From: Melieria omissa
Taxonomy: Eukaryota > Arthropoda > Insecta > Diptera > Ulidiidae
Assembly: GCA_963971225.1 (NCBI GenBank)
Contig: OZ020267.1
Span: forward strand, 5,456,001-5,520,000
DNA length: 64,000 nucleotides
Direction: 5' to 3'
The translations under genes and the position numbers were made by a program. Within the stretch, counting starts at the first letter, position 1. Each line of letters opens with the position of its first letter. The notes under the pieces are model-generated. The model made no database searches. It was given only the letters and a program-made list of their open reading frames with translations, and was not told where the DNA came from. Below, in pieces: positions 32,730 through 43,809 of the stretch.

Positions 32730-34780
32730 GAAGTGCCAATTTAATTCGTAGCATTGTCATTTATATTTTTCATTAATTAAATACTTTAAATCTTTTCTGA
32801 AATAATATTTTATGACTCAAGTTTATTGCTAATTAATTGCCTGATTAATGGCAAAATTAATTGCATGATTAATGTTGTGATGCTTAAACCGAACTTCTCG
32901 TCGTTACTGATTCTTTTAGGCATTTCATACGCGTTCGCACTTATAAAATCAAAAATTCGACACTTGATAATTCAATTCAGCGCAAAGCCGACAGCACAAA
33001 ATCGTTTGGCAATTTATAAGCCTTGAAATTCTGTATTCAATGCCGCCGCAATCCATTTAAAAATGAATTTCATTTCATTTGCGTCGCTTACATTTTTTAT
33101 TGCACGCAAACACATCGTTGCTGTGAGTTGCGTCGATTTAATTTCCGAAAATAAACAAACCATAAAATACGAAAGGTAAATAATGCAATGAATTACAAAA
33201 TTTTATGATGAGCACTTTCAATGCCATAAAAGCCAACCAGCTACAACAACAACAACAACAATGCCTTGCAAACTGCTCACGTCCGGCAGCCAACGGCCGC
33301 GGCGTGTCAGGATCACACGTTGTCTTCGCTGGCGTGCAACGACGAACGAAATTGAACACCGAAAAGTTTTCCAATTAAAAACGTTCGCAACACTGAGAAT
33401 CGAACAAAGTTTTTCATTTGCAGAAAAACAAAGCAGACGCGAAAGATAATGTGGATTCCTTCATGGCGAGCAATATGCAAATCCTTCAACTCAACGTTGA
33501 GCAGAGGACGCGAGGGTGACGCAGCATGCGTGCGTATCCGCAAATGTGCGAATAATCCAAATTAAAATTTTTATTGTCTGAGTCAGAGTGACATTTGGAG
33601 GCTGCTGGTGCGACATTCGGCGGCAGCGTCACGCTGTTACGCCGTTCCAGCCGGCGCGACCAGCTGTCATTGCTCCGACACTGCTGCGGTTTATTTGGCA
33701 AAGAACAAAGGCAATGCGAATTTTTCAGGTTGCTTTTGATTTTGCATTGGTTTGGGTAATTAATTTTTTATAAAATTGAAAATGAGTTTTTCTTAATGTT
33801 TTTTTTCAACGAAGAGCAACTTTGAGTACATTGCAATTTGCGTCTGTGTTCGTCGTGACTGATTAATGAATTGCAAAGTTTTTCTAAAATTTTGTTTAGT
33901 GCGTGAGAAGAAAAGAAGGTGAGAGCTGAGAAGTTATTTGTTGTGTATGAAAGTTTAAAGATTAATAAAATAAAAACTTTCATTAATCCTCAATAATTTC
34001 TTGGCTCAAAATTGTTGAGAGATAGTTTTGTTTAGATTTTTGTTTACTTTAAAGTTTTGTTACATAATTTCTGGTCTCTTGATGCTTGGAACAAACTGTT
34101 CACAAGCTGTTCTTCAGTTTTGTTGGCTATTTGGTTTAGTTTTTAATGTTTAGGACAATTTCTTATTCGTAGATGTTTTCTCTGCCATTGTGTTGGCTAA
34201 AGTTTTTTACAGGAGAATGTTTAGAATCGAAATCCTTCGATTTAGTTCACTTTGTGGCAATAAAAAACAATGTCTCTGTTAAGTCTTTTAGAATTTTTTA
34301 ATGGTGGCCGTTTTTACAGTGTTATTTTATAAGTGGAAGCAAGAACCCATAATTTAAGTATTCGCTGTGGCGTCAAAAATTACTTAAACATTAAAATTAA
34401 TTTTTTACAGTTTTTACTTTTAATTTTTTTTAATTTACCAATTTTTTTTATTTATTTTTTCACTTACAAGTAATAAAAAATTCGTTTGAATTCAAATCGA
34501 AAATTACATTTCTCTCAAAATTTATTATGTGAAGAGAAGCCATTAAAAAAGTCTTTTCTTCTCTCTTATTAACTGAAACATTTAGATCAGTGTTCAGTTT
34601 CAAATAGATTCCTGCACGAGTATGCATTTTTGCTATTCGAAAACATTCAAATGCTTTTGAATAGAATACTTTACTTCATCTCTGCGGACCAGTCCGAATG
34701 AATACGAGTACAGCTCTCTTCGAATACGAGTAAGCTCAACAGAAACGAGTAGACCTACACTATTTATTCATATTCATCAT
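32730..34780. other. Unique non-coding DNA
   Basis: No exon or mobile element is recognised. A short CAA run lies near 33246. The stretch from ~33.8 to 34.6 kb is strongly AT-rich. Confidence 0.45.
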
Positions 34781-34786
34781 GGATTC

Positions 34787-35583
34787 TCGATGCTCCGCAA
34801 CCTTTCATTTTATGCGGTTTGGTAAAAAAGTGCATGAGCCAAAAAATTTTGGGGTGGGGCTAAATGGCGTCTCATCGGAAGTTACAATTATATTCAAAAT
34901 GGGGAGGTTAATGGGGTTTCGACAGTACATTTGATTTTTGCTTTGTAGAAACCCAAAAGTTGACAACGTCACAAATCCGATCGTATGGGGGACGCCTTCT
35001 GGTGGTACATTTCTGAGCGTTAATTAATTTTGTATTTTTTGTACTCAAGAATGTTGGCGGTCGCTGAATAAATCATTGAAATCGGTTCAGTAGTTTCCGA
35101 GATACGAATTTCTCGCTATGTTAACTACTACATTTACAAGTGCGGAGCCAATGGCATAGAAAATAGCCAGTTTTGTATGGCAGCCCCCTTAAGACTTGGA
35201 GTTCGCGGGTAGTTATGTTTGGAAGAAACATTCAGAACAGAAAATAAATGGGTGTCGGTCATACATTTGATACATCTGGGGGCAACCTGGGAGCAATGGG
35301 AGCCCAATTTATAAAAACGACCATTTTGTATGGGAGCCCCATTAAGGGTTGGAGATAGGGGGTGAGTATGTTGGAAAGAAATGTTCAGTAAGGAAAACTG
35401 GAGGGGTCAGTCATAGATTTTAACCCTCTAAGAGCAACTTCTGACCAGGTGTGGAGCGATTTGTCGAATTTCCCAGCCTTTGTGGGAACTTTGACCTCGA
35501 TGAGACGCCATTTAGCCCCAAAATTTTTTGACTCATGCACTTTTTTACTAAACCGCATAAAATGAGAGGTTGCGGAGCATCGA
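34787..35583. mobile_element. 797-bp MITE with ~85-bp terminal inverted repeats
   Basis: The left end (TCGATGCTCCGCAACCTTTC, continuing to GGCGTCTCATCGG near 34880) matches the reverse complement of the right end (to 35583) over about 85 bp with few differences. Both contain TTATGCGGTTT, AGTGCATGAG and CTAAATGGCGTCTCATC. The interior has a diverged direct duplication around TTTTGTATGGCAGCCCC and TTTTGTATGGGAGCCCC. No transposase is encoded. I could not identify a target duplication, so the superfamily is unknown. Confidence 0.85.
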
Positions 35584-35715
35584 AATCGAAAAATCTTGCA
35601 CTAAATCCAGTCTAATGTACAGTAGTGTAGTCGTAAAAAAAATATATTCATGCAGGACATTAGTTTCAAACAATTCTCAAGTGTAATCAAAATAGCGAAA
35701 ACTTTAAACCAGTAA

Positions 35716-35729
35716 CCCTAAAAGTACAC
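35716..35729 (-). promoter_or_regulatory. Single Su(Hw)-like site (variant)
   Basis: CCCTAAAAGTACAC keeps CCTAAAAGTA of the core but loses TGC. Confidence 0.35.
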
Positions 35730-35792
35730 TACAAAAAGTATCCTCACCTGTCCCATGCACCAACCGCATCTCACATCAACCTCACCCGTTTA

Positions 35793-35806
35793 GCATACTT
35801 TTGGGC
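35793..35806 (+). promoter_or_regulatory. Single strong Su(Hw)-like site
   Basis: GCATACTTTTGGGC is a very good match to the known Su(Hw) core and lies outside any repeat. It faces the weak site ~65 bp upstream. Confidence 0.6.
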
Positions 35807-37899
35807 TGGCTTTATGTCGCATTCATTACGGATCTCAATTAATCGCTGCGGTGCTGTGTGTTGATTTTAAACAGCTTTGAAGGCCATAAAAAAATTGTTA
35901 ACGCAAATCATTTTTACTGTGCAACGGCTTAGAAAATGTTTTTCAATACTTTTATTCAGATCGGCACAACGCAACTGCCGCCACAATCCCGCCCACTGGC
36001 GGCGCGCAATTCAATGTCGCATGGCTGCGTCTATTCAGCAACCGCAGCCAGTTCGTACACACATACATTTGAACATTTCAGGCGAACGCGCGTTGTGTTG
36101 GTGTTTGGTTGTTGTTGGTTTGCGCACGCAAATCGCATTGAGAGCCGCTGAAATGTATTAAATGGATATGGAACGGCTTATTTGACGCTTATTGCGGCGC
36201 GCACACATGTTCAATTAAAACTGAACATAAAATCTCATAACCATCAACACCAACGCCAAACCGGCAACCACTCAACGCCAACGCGCGAACACCATCAACA
36301 ATAACAACAACAACGACAGCACCAACACCAGCGAACACCGATGTATTTTGCTGGCACACACACACACACCCACACTCAGACACACACACACACGTTTGCA
36401 TATTTCGCAAATGTATAAACGTCAATGTTTGTGGGCGTGCCCAGCCGTGCACATTATCCGAGCCCAGTGCAAATGCTCACTGCCTAACTGACTCACTTAC
36501 TGACTGGCAGCGTACGTGTGCCGGTGACGGTGTCTGTGTTCTGTGTTTGATTGTATGTGTGTCTGTGTGTATGTATTTGTCGGCCGTACAGCGAGCGCCT
36601 AAAGTTGTTTTCCGCCCAGGATATTTCATTTGCATGCCTTTTGCCCTTCAACGGTGTCGCTGTCGTTGTTGTTGGCGGTTATTGCCGCCTCGGCAACTGC
36701 CGTTGATCCTCATTATACATTTCCGCTTGATTAGTACGACAAGTGGCCGTGCGCTCTCTACGAAATTATCAAAAAATGTTTTTTTTCGCCCTCGCGTTTT
36801 ATCGGTATCGAGTTGTAATTTGCACTTTGGCGCTGACGCTGACGCTTTCAAGTCGCGTGCAACTGTGCGAAAGTGCTGTTCGGGTGGATGGGTGAGCGTG
36901 TGCTGCGGTTGGAGTTTATTACTTTGATGTTTGTCAGCAGTGCCGGAGCGGTCCTCATTACGCTCATTATTATCAGCGGCTCCATGACTTTCGTTGTTTG
37001 CGGACGGCACTTGTGCTGCCGGCGCATTGATGTGTTTCGGTTGTGCGTTCCATTTGATTTCGACTGTGTGGTGTGGCATGGCTTGGCAACGCATTCAAGT
37101 CTGCCACGCACTGATGCGGTTTGTTTTGGGTTTGTCTGTGCAAACTCGGCGGAATGAGCTGTAATACCATAATTTCTGTTGGCTTTATTTGCATGTGTTG
37201 TGATTTTGCCGCGGGAAGTTTTTACGCTTATAGACATCGGCTTCATTACCGACTGATAATCGTACGCATTTTATGAAGCCAATGCGTGGGTTGTGTGGGG
37301 TGCAACAACAGCAATAATCGACTGTGATTTTAGTATCGCATTGAAGTTGGTGGGTTTTCAAAGCGTTTTTGCACAATGCAGTCAGTGACTGATAGACTGA
37401 TAGACTGATTAGTATGACCATTGATGCTTTTAGTTAGAGCTCTTAAGTCCTAGAGGGTCCTAAAAGGGTTTTAGTAGGAAAAAGTAGATAATGTCTATAT
37501 TGTAGTATCATTCTATGAAAGCAGAACTTAATCACATTGCTATGCATTGTAAGAAGCTAGCATTCTCCCCATAAGATATGAGTCTGAGAAAGGTTCTATA
37601 GATGGGATTTTTCATGTCCTATGCACCAGAAGAGGATCAAAATAGATGCAACAAATCGCAGTTTATATCAATTCCTCATAAGTATAAGTATGTATCTCTC
37701 TTTTTGGTCTCTCAAACTTAAGGTCACTGATCCCATCATCGTTTTGGGATCAGTATGAAAAAGTTGCAAGTATTGTATGATATGATTTTGGTCTATCTAG
37801 AAAACATTTCGTAAATGTCTCCATAGATTGCAATGGAATACACTTCAAATGATTGAAACATTGTAATAGTTCGAATTAAAGAGACTTTGTCTGCACACA

Positions 37900-38740
37900 G
37901 GACGATTGTAAGGTCTTGAAAGGGAAAAACATGGGTTAAGGTGTTGTATGAAAAAACGCGATTTAATGGGCCTCTTGGTTTCAAATTTGGTGAAACCACT
38001 TTAACCCTTTCGCTATTTTGTTGCCATATTGCACATGCTACTTTTTGGACTTCTGAACCCTCTATGGTTCCAGGAATACATTTTTTTATTGGTCCTTAGA
38101 ATAGTTTGAAGTTTAAAAAAAAATACGAAATTAATAAACTGAATATTTAAGTTTAAGGAAGGGAAGTATACACGTTTTTTTAATGGTTTATCTTGACATA
38201 GTAAAGGAAGAAGAAGCAGAAAACTTGAGATAACTTTTTTATGTGACGTTTTTTTTCAAAGATACTTTATTTTTTTTAATTTTGGCTGAAGTAAATGAAG
38301 AAATATGGTCAAAAACGACCCCAACGTAGGTCGATTAAAGGGGTTAACCCAAGGGTTAAAAGTTTGTAAGAATAAACAAGCTTTTTTACGTCTTTTGACT
38401 TCAAATACGTGTTTTTCACTTTTGAAAAACCATATATGACGGTGACACCGATGGGTTAAAAGTTTGTATGGAGAAACTATGAAAAAACATGAATTAATGG
38501 ACCTATTGACTTCAAACTTGGTGAAAGTATTCTTAGTAGGAAATAAGTCAACACATGTTTTTCACTTTCTTGAAAAACCAAATCTGGCGGTGTTAACGAC
38601 GGGTTAAGAGTTTGTATGGTGGGTTTGTACGGTTGAAATACGGTGAAAGCACTTAAAATGTGAAAAAATTATATAAGTATGTTTTTATAAAAACCTTACG
38701 GCATCAACACAGGGTTAAGAAGAACCTTATTTATTGGCCT
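37900..38740. repeat. Degenerate direct repeats, ~105-145 bp
   Basis: The phrases GGGTTAAAAGTTTGTA, TTGACTTCAAAC and TTTTCACTTT with GAAAAACCA recur in the same order near 38355, 38455 and 38600. Diverged copies lie near 37940 and 38710. It is non-coding and moderately decayed. Confidence 0.7.
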
Positions 38741-38744
38741 CATT

Positions 38745-41685
38745 GACTTTAAACTTGCCGCGGGGCCTTGCCAGTGGAACATAAGTGTACAAAAAGTTCA
38801 CATTGGGCGACAAAAATGGCCGCCATTCGCACGAAATTTATCAAGTGCTTCCATATAGTCTGAAATGATTTCATGATTACACAATTTAAAGTTCTATTGA
38901 AGACATGAAGAGTATGCGAGAGTTGTGAAATTAAATCATTTGCTGTGACCGGCAACATGATGGGATGCTTCGGAGATTCGAATGGTTTCAAATGAACCTC
39001 GGAACAACCCTGCGCACAACCCAAATTTAATATCCTGGGGACTAGACGCGCTGCATACTTTGTTTAACTTTTCAGTGAGAGTCAGTGGGTCACTATTTAG
39101 GAGAGCCAGGAGAAATCTGTGCTGGAACAGGGATAAGGATCGTGCAGTCAGACATCTTGTGTGTCCCTTCTCACCATTTGCAAAATTGCTTGTTCATTTT
39201 CAGAAATAGATCTTGCAAATGTGTAGAGCGAATTTCTCAAATATCTCTTAATTACTTTCTTCTCCATTTCAAATATTGTTGCCATTATTAACCAAAGATT
39301 ACAGTCTCAGTTACAGAAACTTTAGTCCGTAAACAAGATGAGAGACCAGCGAGTAATGTTTGAGCCGTGCTTATCCTTTTAGAGCGAAGTTCCTAAATGA
39401 GTCCAGCCTGAGGCAGTCTGAGTTGAAAAACGTGCCGACAATATCATTCATCTCTTGAGTTTAGAGTTCCCTGATAAAGACGTTAGGTCAAAATAATCTA
39501 AATTTCTGCCTCATCAGACCTAGTTTCACATCTCTATTCTCTGCACTCTCGGCATGCAATTTTGATCCATTGGAAATGCACTTTGAATTAATTAAAAGCC
39601 TTCAAATTGACGCTTTTCAAATGCAAATAATCACGTGGCTTACAGTTAACTGCATGTAAAACATATTTGAATGCAAATTAACACCACATAAATACTCACA
39701 AAATGTGCAATCAAATGTGCATAAATGTATTTGAACTCGCCACTGTGCAGACAAATACATATGTCACTACATACTTCCATTTGTGTATGTAATCCTTTCC
39801 ACATAAAACTGTTTGCATACGCCGAGGCAAATGCCAATGTGTCAGAGTGTAATTAAATTTTCAATTGAAATTCCCAGCACAACAACACTTTGCGGTAATG
39901 AATAAACTTGCCACACCACAAAACGCCGCCGCATCCCACCACAACCCATTCAGCCGATCACATTGTGTCATAATAGTCAAACGAACGCAGCTTATCGCAT
40001 GCGATATTTTATGCGCTTCCTAATTTTATTTACCCTCTGTTCACACACTTCAATACTTGCCATTCAATTTCATACCTGTGCGCGTGTGTGTGTGTACGTT
40101 GTTTTATTTGTATTAGTCTCGACTCAAACAAACACACACAAAACAAATGCAAAGGCAACAATATGCAAATCCAATTTATTTGAATGTAAATTTAAATTTC
40201 ACAAAATGGCGTCAATAATCGTTATTGTCGTTATCAGTGGCAGAGTTGCCAGACACACACACACACGTGTACAATGCTGTTTGCACTAGTAGCAAGTCAT
40301 CAATTATTGCCACAGTAAAATGACACAAAAAATGGCCGCCAAAAGCGACAAATTCACTAACATAATTAAATTACCTGCGCACAAAGGGCGCAAACAAAGC
40401 AAAAACCGCTGTCGACATGTTCTACACATAGCTTTGTTTGTATGTATGTATGTATGAATGGGTGTGTGTGTTTGTGTAAAAAGTTGCAAAAAGGATTTAT
40501 TTAATATGTGAACATATCAAGTTCGGCCAACAGTGCAGATGAGTGAGAGCTAAGTGGCGTGCTGAGGTATCTATGTATGTGTGTATATTTGTGTGTATGT
40601 ATGTGTGTTTACTTGTATGGGCCCAGGCAGCGAGCGCGGTGTAGTGTGATAAATTGAAAAGCACATCCTTTTTGACTTGTATCGACACGGAAGATGAGGT
40701 GAAAATTTGCATTTCCGCTTTGATGGTCCAAAATTAGCTGACATAGGCGCAGGAAGCACGGGCGCGGGAAGCGAGTGTTACCTGATTGCCGGCACTGCGC
40801 GAATGCGGTCGGTTATGGTGGATGGTTAGATGGGATAACAAACTCGATTTGGATTTTAATCAAAACGCTGTAGCGATGAAGCGACGAAGTGCTTTTGATG
40901 TTTCGATAAGGGGGCGTGGGCCTAATGCCGACGATATGAACAGCGCCATGTGTTGCCATGGAAAGCGGCAGCTTGATTTAGGCGTTGAGGGCGTTGCTTG
41001 TTGGCCTTGTTGTGTTACGCATAATGAGCGCACTTTGTTGTTAAACTAATCAGAAAAAGTGCCTTTAAGCGTTGGCATTGTGAAATTTATATATGCGCAT
41101 ATCATTTGCATTGCGGTTCAAAGACGACGACGTCGACGTCGACAAAAAGAACAAGTGGAGTGGAGTGGAGTGGAGTGAAGAAGGAACGTAATGTATGCGC
41201 ATGCGATATTCAATTCCCTCGACACTCTTTAATGATTTGTACAAATTGGCATAATACACTGAGTAATTTATTATATTCAACACTTGAACTTTGAAGAGCG
41301 GCAATCTCAACGCGTTTTTAGTCTAAATAGTTTGGATACCAGTTGATTTGGGGTTTAGTTGGGTTGGGTTAGGGTAGGCAGACAATTTGCTGATAATCTG
41401 CGAGATAATTTGGAGGTATTTAGAGTCTTTTGTGTTGTGTGAGAGAGTGGGTTAAAATTCGTTTATTAATGAGACTCAATAACTTGGAGCAATAGAGTTT
41501 CTAACCCTTTGTTAGGTTACCAAAGCAACCTTCAGAATGCGAGCTTCCTTGCAATGGAGAGTTGGGCATAGGGGGCATTCTACAGTTCTAAATTTCTTTA
41601 ACGGCATTTCTCTAAACATAGATTACTTGACACCCCAGTTATCCTTTGACTATCAAGTTTCAATCACATCAAAAGCCCAATGGGA
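38745..41685. other. Unique non-coding DNA
   Basis: No exon or mobile element is recognised. GTAT and CA repeats occur near 40085, 40255, 40440 and 40575. A small palindromic GACGTCGACGTCGAC lies near 41129, followed by GTGGA repeats near 41155. Confidence 0.45.
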
Positions 41686-41837
41686 ACTGTGGCAATGCCC
41701 ATATATATGCGAAAGGATCGAGACTGCTTGTTCGAGTTGGTTGTGGTATCTACACCGAAGTATTGAAACTAAACTTAAAGCTCCAGCATTGAGATCACTG
41801 TAGTGTCTTTCAAGCCAAGGTCACAGTAGGTTAGGTT

Positions 41838-41960
41838 AGGTTGTAATGGCTACTTTTGTATGAGACACACTTGGGCTTCTATATGGACCCATTGTTATAC
41901 CACAAATTGTACCCGTTTGAATTGTGTATGGAACATTGTTTTTTCAACATGTATTATAAC
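41838..41960 (-). mobile_element. tRNA-Asp SINE 3' fragment
   Basis: On the minus strand it reads ACATGTTGAAAAAACAATG, then GTGGTATAACAATGGG and GTGTGTCTCATACA, ending in CAACCTAACCTAACCTAC, an ACCT-type tail. The 5' part is missing. It lies directly after the FQAKV block of the LOA remnant. Confidence 0.75.
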
Positions 41961-42339
41961 ACGGTGCAACAGCATTTGTCACACTGAAAAAAATCCATAT
42001 GGGCGTGAAACTAAAGACTAAACATAGTAATACTGCGTACTCACTTTTTCATTTCTACATCCTTTGTCCTTTTAAAGGGACTTCAAAATTTTGAAGGGGA
42101 TAAAAAATATAAAAAAGACTTAACCTCGTTAGAATATGGCGATATGTATATCAAATTAAAGAGAAAAGGCTCAAGAATTTAAATAAAACTGATTTTTTTA
42201 TCTGTTTGTAAAAAAAGGATATGAAAAAGGTCCTTTGAAAATTTTAATCCTTTATATCCTTGAAAATTTATAACGAATTTTCTTGAAAAGTAAGTATGTT
42301 AGAACCCAAAATCTCCTTGATCACGTGTCAAAATTTCAT

Positions 42340-42622
42340 TTCAAACACATTTCAAACGGATAGGAGAAGATAGGGAAGGGACCTACAGTTTAACGCCGAA
42401 TTCGACCGGCATTTTTTTGTTTGGCATTTTTTCCTTTTACAATTGGAGATTTTTCCATTGCCTACCAAGAGCGCACTTGTACAATTCTTGTAATTCTCAT
42501 CTGCTTCAGGTAGATAGCGATAGAAGTAGATGAGTTTTTCACCAGCCCGAGCTAGGATTCGAACCTAGGGCCTCGGTATAAGAAGCCAGCGCACTACCCG
42601 TTGGAATATTGAGGTCGAGGTC
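42340..42622 (-). mobile_element. tRNA-Asp SINE, head and body (3' truncated)
   Basis: On the minus strand the head reads CCTCAATATTCCAACGGGTA and then CTAGGTTCGAATCCTAGCTC. The body continues GGGCTGGTGAAAAACTCATC and on to GTAGGTCCCTTCCC and ATCCGTTTGAAATGTG. It is close to the reference copy, but the last ~90 bases are absent. Confidence 0.82.
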
Positions 42623-42888
42623 AGAGTACTCTGCGCAGCTTTTCATTGGCTCAGGGTTGCAACGGGCTACGGGATAACGGCAAGAGATATCCTATACTAT
42701 TGGACAACCAATCCACTCTAAGAGCTCCAGATGCGGTGCCAATAAAATCAAAGATTTTCTTCAGCTGCAGCGAATCTCTCAACGAAACTGCCAAGTAGCT
42801 TCAATTTCAGCTGTGCTGGGTTTCGGAACATACCGATATTCCAGGGAACTGCAGAGCAGACGGGCTCACTCAGCTTGGTACAATTGAT

Positions 42889-43028
42889 CAGTTATGTCAA
42901 GATATGGCAGCCTGTGGGGGAGGGTCGAGGGGTTTGCGTACAACTTTTGAGCCAAATACCATTCGAAACCATAGTTTGTACCAGCAGTTTTTGTCTTTGG
43001 GGGTTTGACCCCCCTATTTTCGCCTCTG
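42889..43028. mobile_element. Decayed copy of the short hAT MITE
   Basis: GGGGGAGGG, GTTTGCGTACAAC, AACCATAGTTTGTACCAGCA and GGGGGTTTGACCCCCC follow the order in the intact copy at 50886-51029. The ends have decayed, and no target duplication is visible. Confidence 0.7.
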
Positions 43029-43469
43029 ATGACAGGACTTGGTGTTCCTCTCTTAACCTGTAAGCTTCGTACCCATACGAGCTCTATACATGACACTAAT
43101 TTAAGATGGACTGAAGGCAACACAAGTTTCCTTGTGCGCCAACCGTAAATGGAAGACGTTCTTCTCATTAAACAGAGCCCAGATCAGAACCATGATCGGT
43201 GTTCTAACGGATCACTGCTTGATGGGAACCTACGCTAAAAGGTTGAGGCTGTGTTCAAACGATTTCTGTTGCAGCTGCATGGACGAAAAGGAGAATGAAA
43301 GTATACCTCACCAACTATGCCCCTCTTCTGCTTTATTCTGAAGAAGGATGACCTATTGAAGCAACTTCTTGTTCGATACTTTAGGGGATCTAGTTGATAA
43401 GACCATTCGCTATCTGCCAAGCTTCGTAAGAAGCTCCAACTGGTTTAACGAGTGAGGGTTTCATGCTTC

Positions 43470-43554
43470 ACCGCATGTGGTATCACAATGAGGCCATCAT
43501 GGCCTAAGTGTGCTGCTCTTGTAGCAGCCACACCTACCTACATACCTACCTACC
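43470..43554 (+). mobile_element. tRNA-Asp SINE 3' end with (ACCT)n tail
   Basis: GCATGTGGTATCACAATGAG, CTAAGTGTG and GTAGCAGCC lead into an ACCTACCTACAT-type tail. Nearly all of the upstream SINE is missing. A second SINE is inserted into this tail. Confidence 0.75.
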
Positions 43555-43555
43555 T

Positions 43556-43795
43556 TATTTTTTTTCTTGTTCATTCCTCTCTGAAGCATAGGGCCTCTAC
43601 AAGACTCTTTGCCTTGTGTTGGTATGGTTGGGAATCATTGAACTTGGGTAAGTTGCAGGGTTTTTAAAGAGAATTTAGAATACAGGAGAAAGTCGGAAAA
43701 ATTGGTTGGGAAAGTGCGGGGACCGTGCAGTGGGAATTGAACCCAAGACCTCTGGGATGACAGTCTAGTGCACTCACGCTGGGCTATCGAGGCTG
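43556..43795 (-). mobile_element. Second SINE family, complete 240-bp copy in the tail of the first
   Basis: On the minus strand it begins GCAGCCTCGATAGCCCAGCG (box A) and continues to CTGTCATCCCAGAGG and TTGGGTTCAATTCCCACTG (box B), again a tRNA-Asp-like head. The body differs from family 1 and ends AGTCTTGTAGAGGCCCTATG, CTTCAGAGAGGAATGAAC and an A-rich tail. A CTACCTACCT duplication (43546-43555 and 43796-43805) flanks it. That duplication lies within the ACCT repeat, so its exact length is ambiguous. Confidence 0.8.
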
Positions 43796-43809
43796 CTACC
43801 TACCTACTT

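Larger units (their letters stand above)
35590..37895. other. Unique non-coding DNA, GC-richer in part
   Basis: Two Su(Hw)-like sites lie near 35716 and 35793. CA runs occur at 36354-36391. The 36.5-37.2 kb stretch is GC-rich with several overlapping open frames on both strands, none with a domain I recognise. Confidence 0.45.
41694..43450 (+). pseudogene. Decayed LOA-like non-LTR ORF2 (RNase H to C-terminus), interrupted
   Basis: The RNase H start reads YAKGSRL...VGCGIYTEV, where the usual YTDGS has lost its catalytic Asp, and then CSVFQAKV, where Glu is now Lys. After an insertion it resumes with DNQSTLRA (42697) and QLCWVSEHTDIPGNCRADGL (near 42810), the WVPGHxxIxGNxxAD block. The C-terminus gives GVLTDHCLMGTYAKRLRL and NDFCCSCMDEKENESIPHQLC, a Cys/His motif of fly LOA/R1-type elements, followed by FVRSSNWF. 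The body is split by SINE pieces (41838-42622) and a MITE relic (42889-43028). It is dead. Confidence 0.78.

Noticed and set aside
36547..37246. Several overlapping open frames of 94-148 residues on both strands
   Set aside because: Frames overlap on both strands, as expected for GC-rich non-coding DNA. No splice sites or domains support any of them.
37725..37757. Small palindrome CTGATCCCA/TGGGATCAG
   Set aside because: It is a 9-base inverted repeat with a short loop, as expected by chance in 64 kb, with no associated element.
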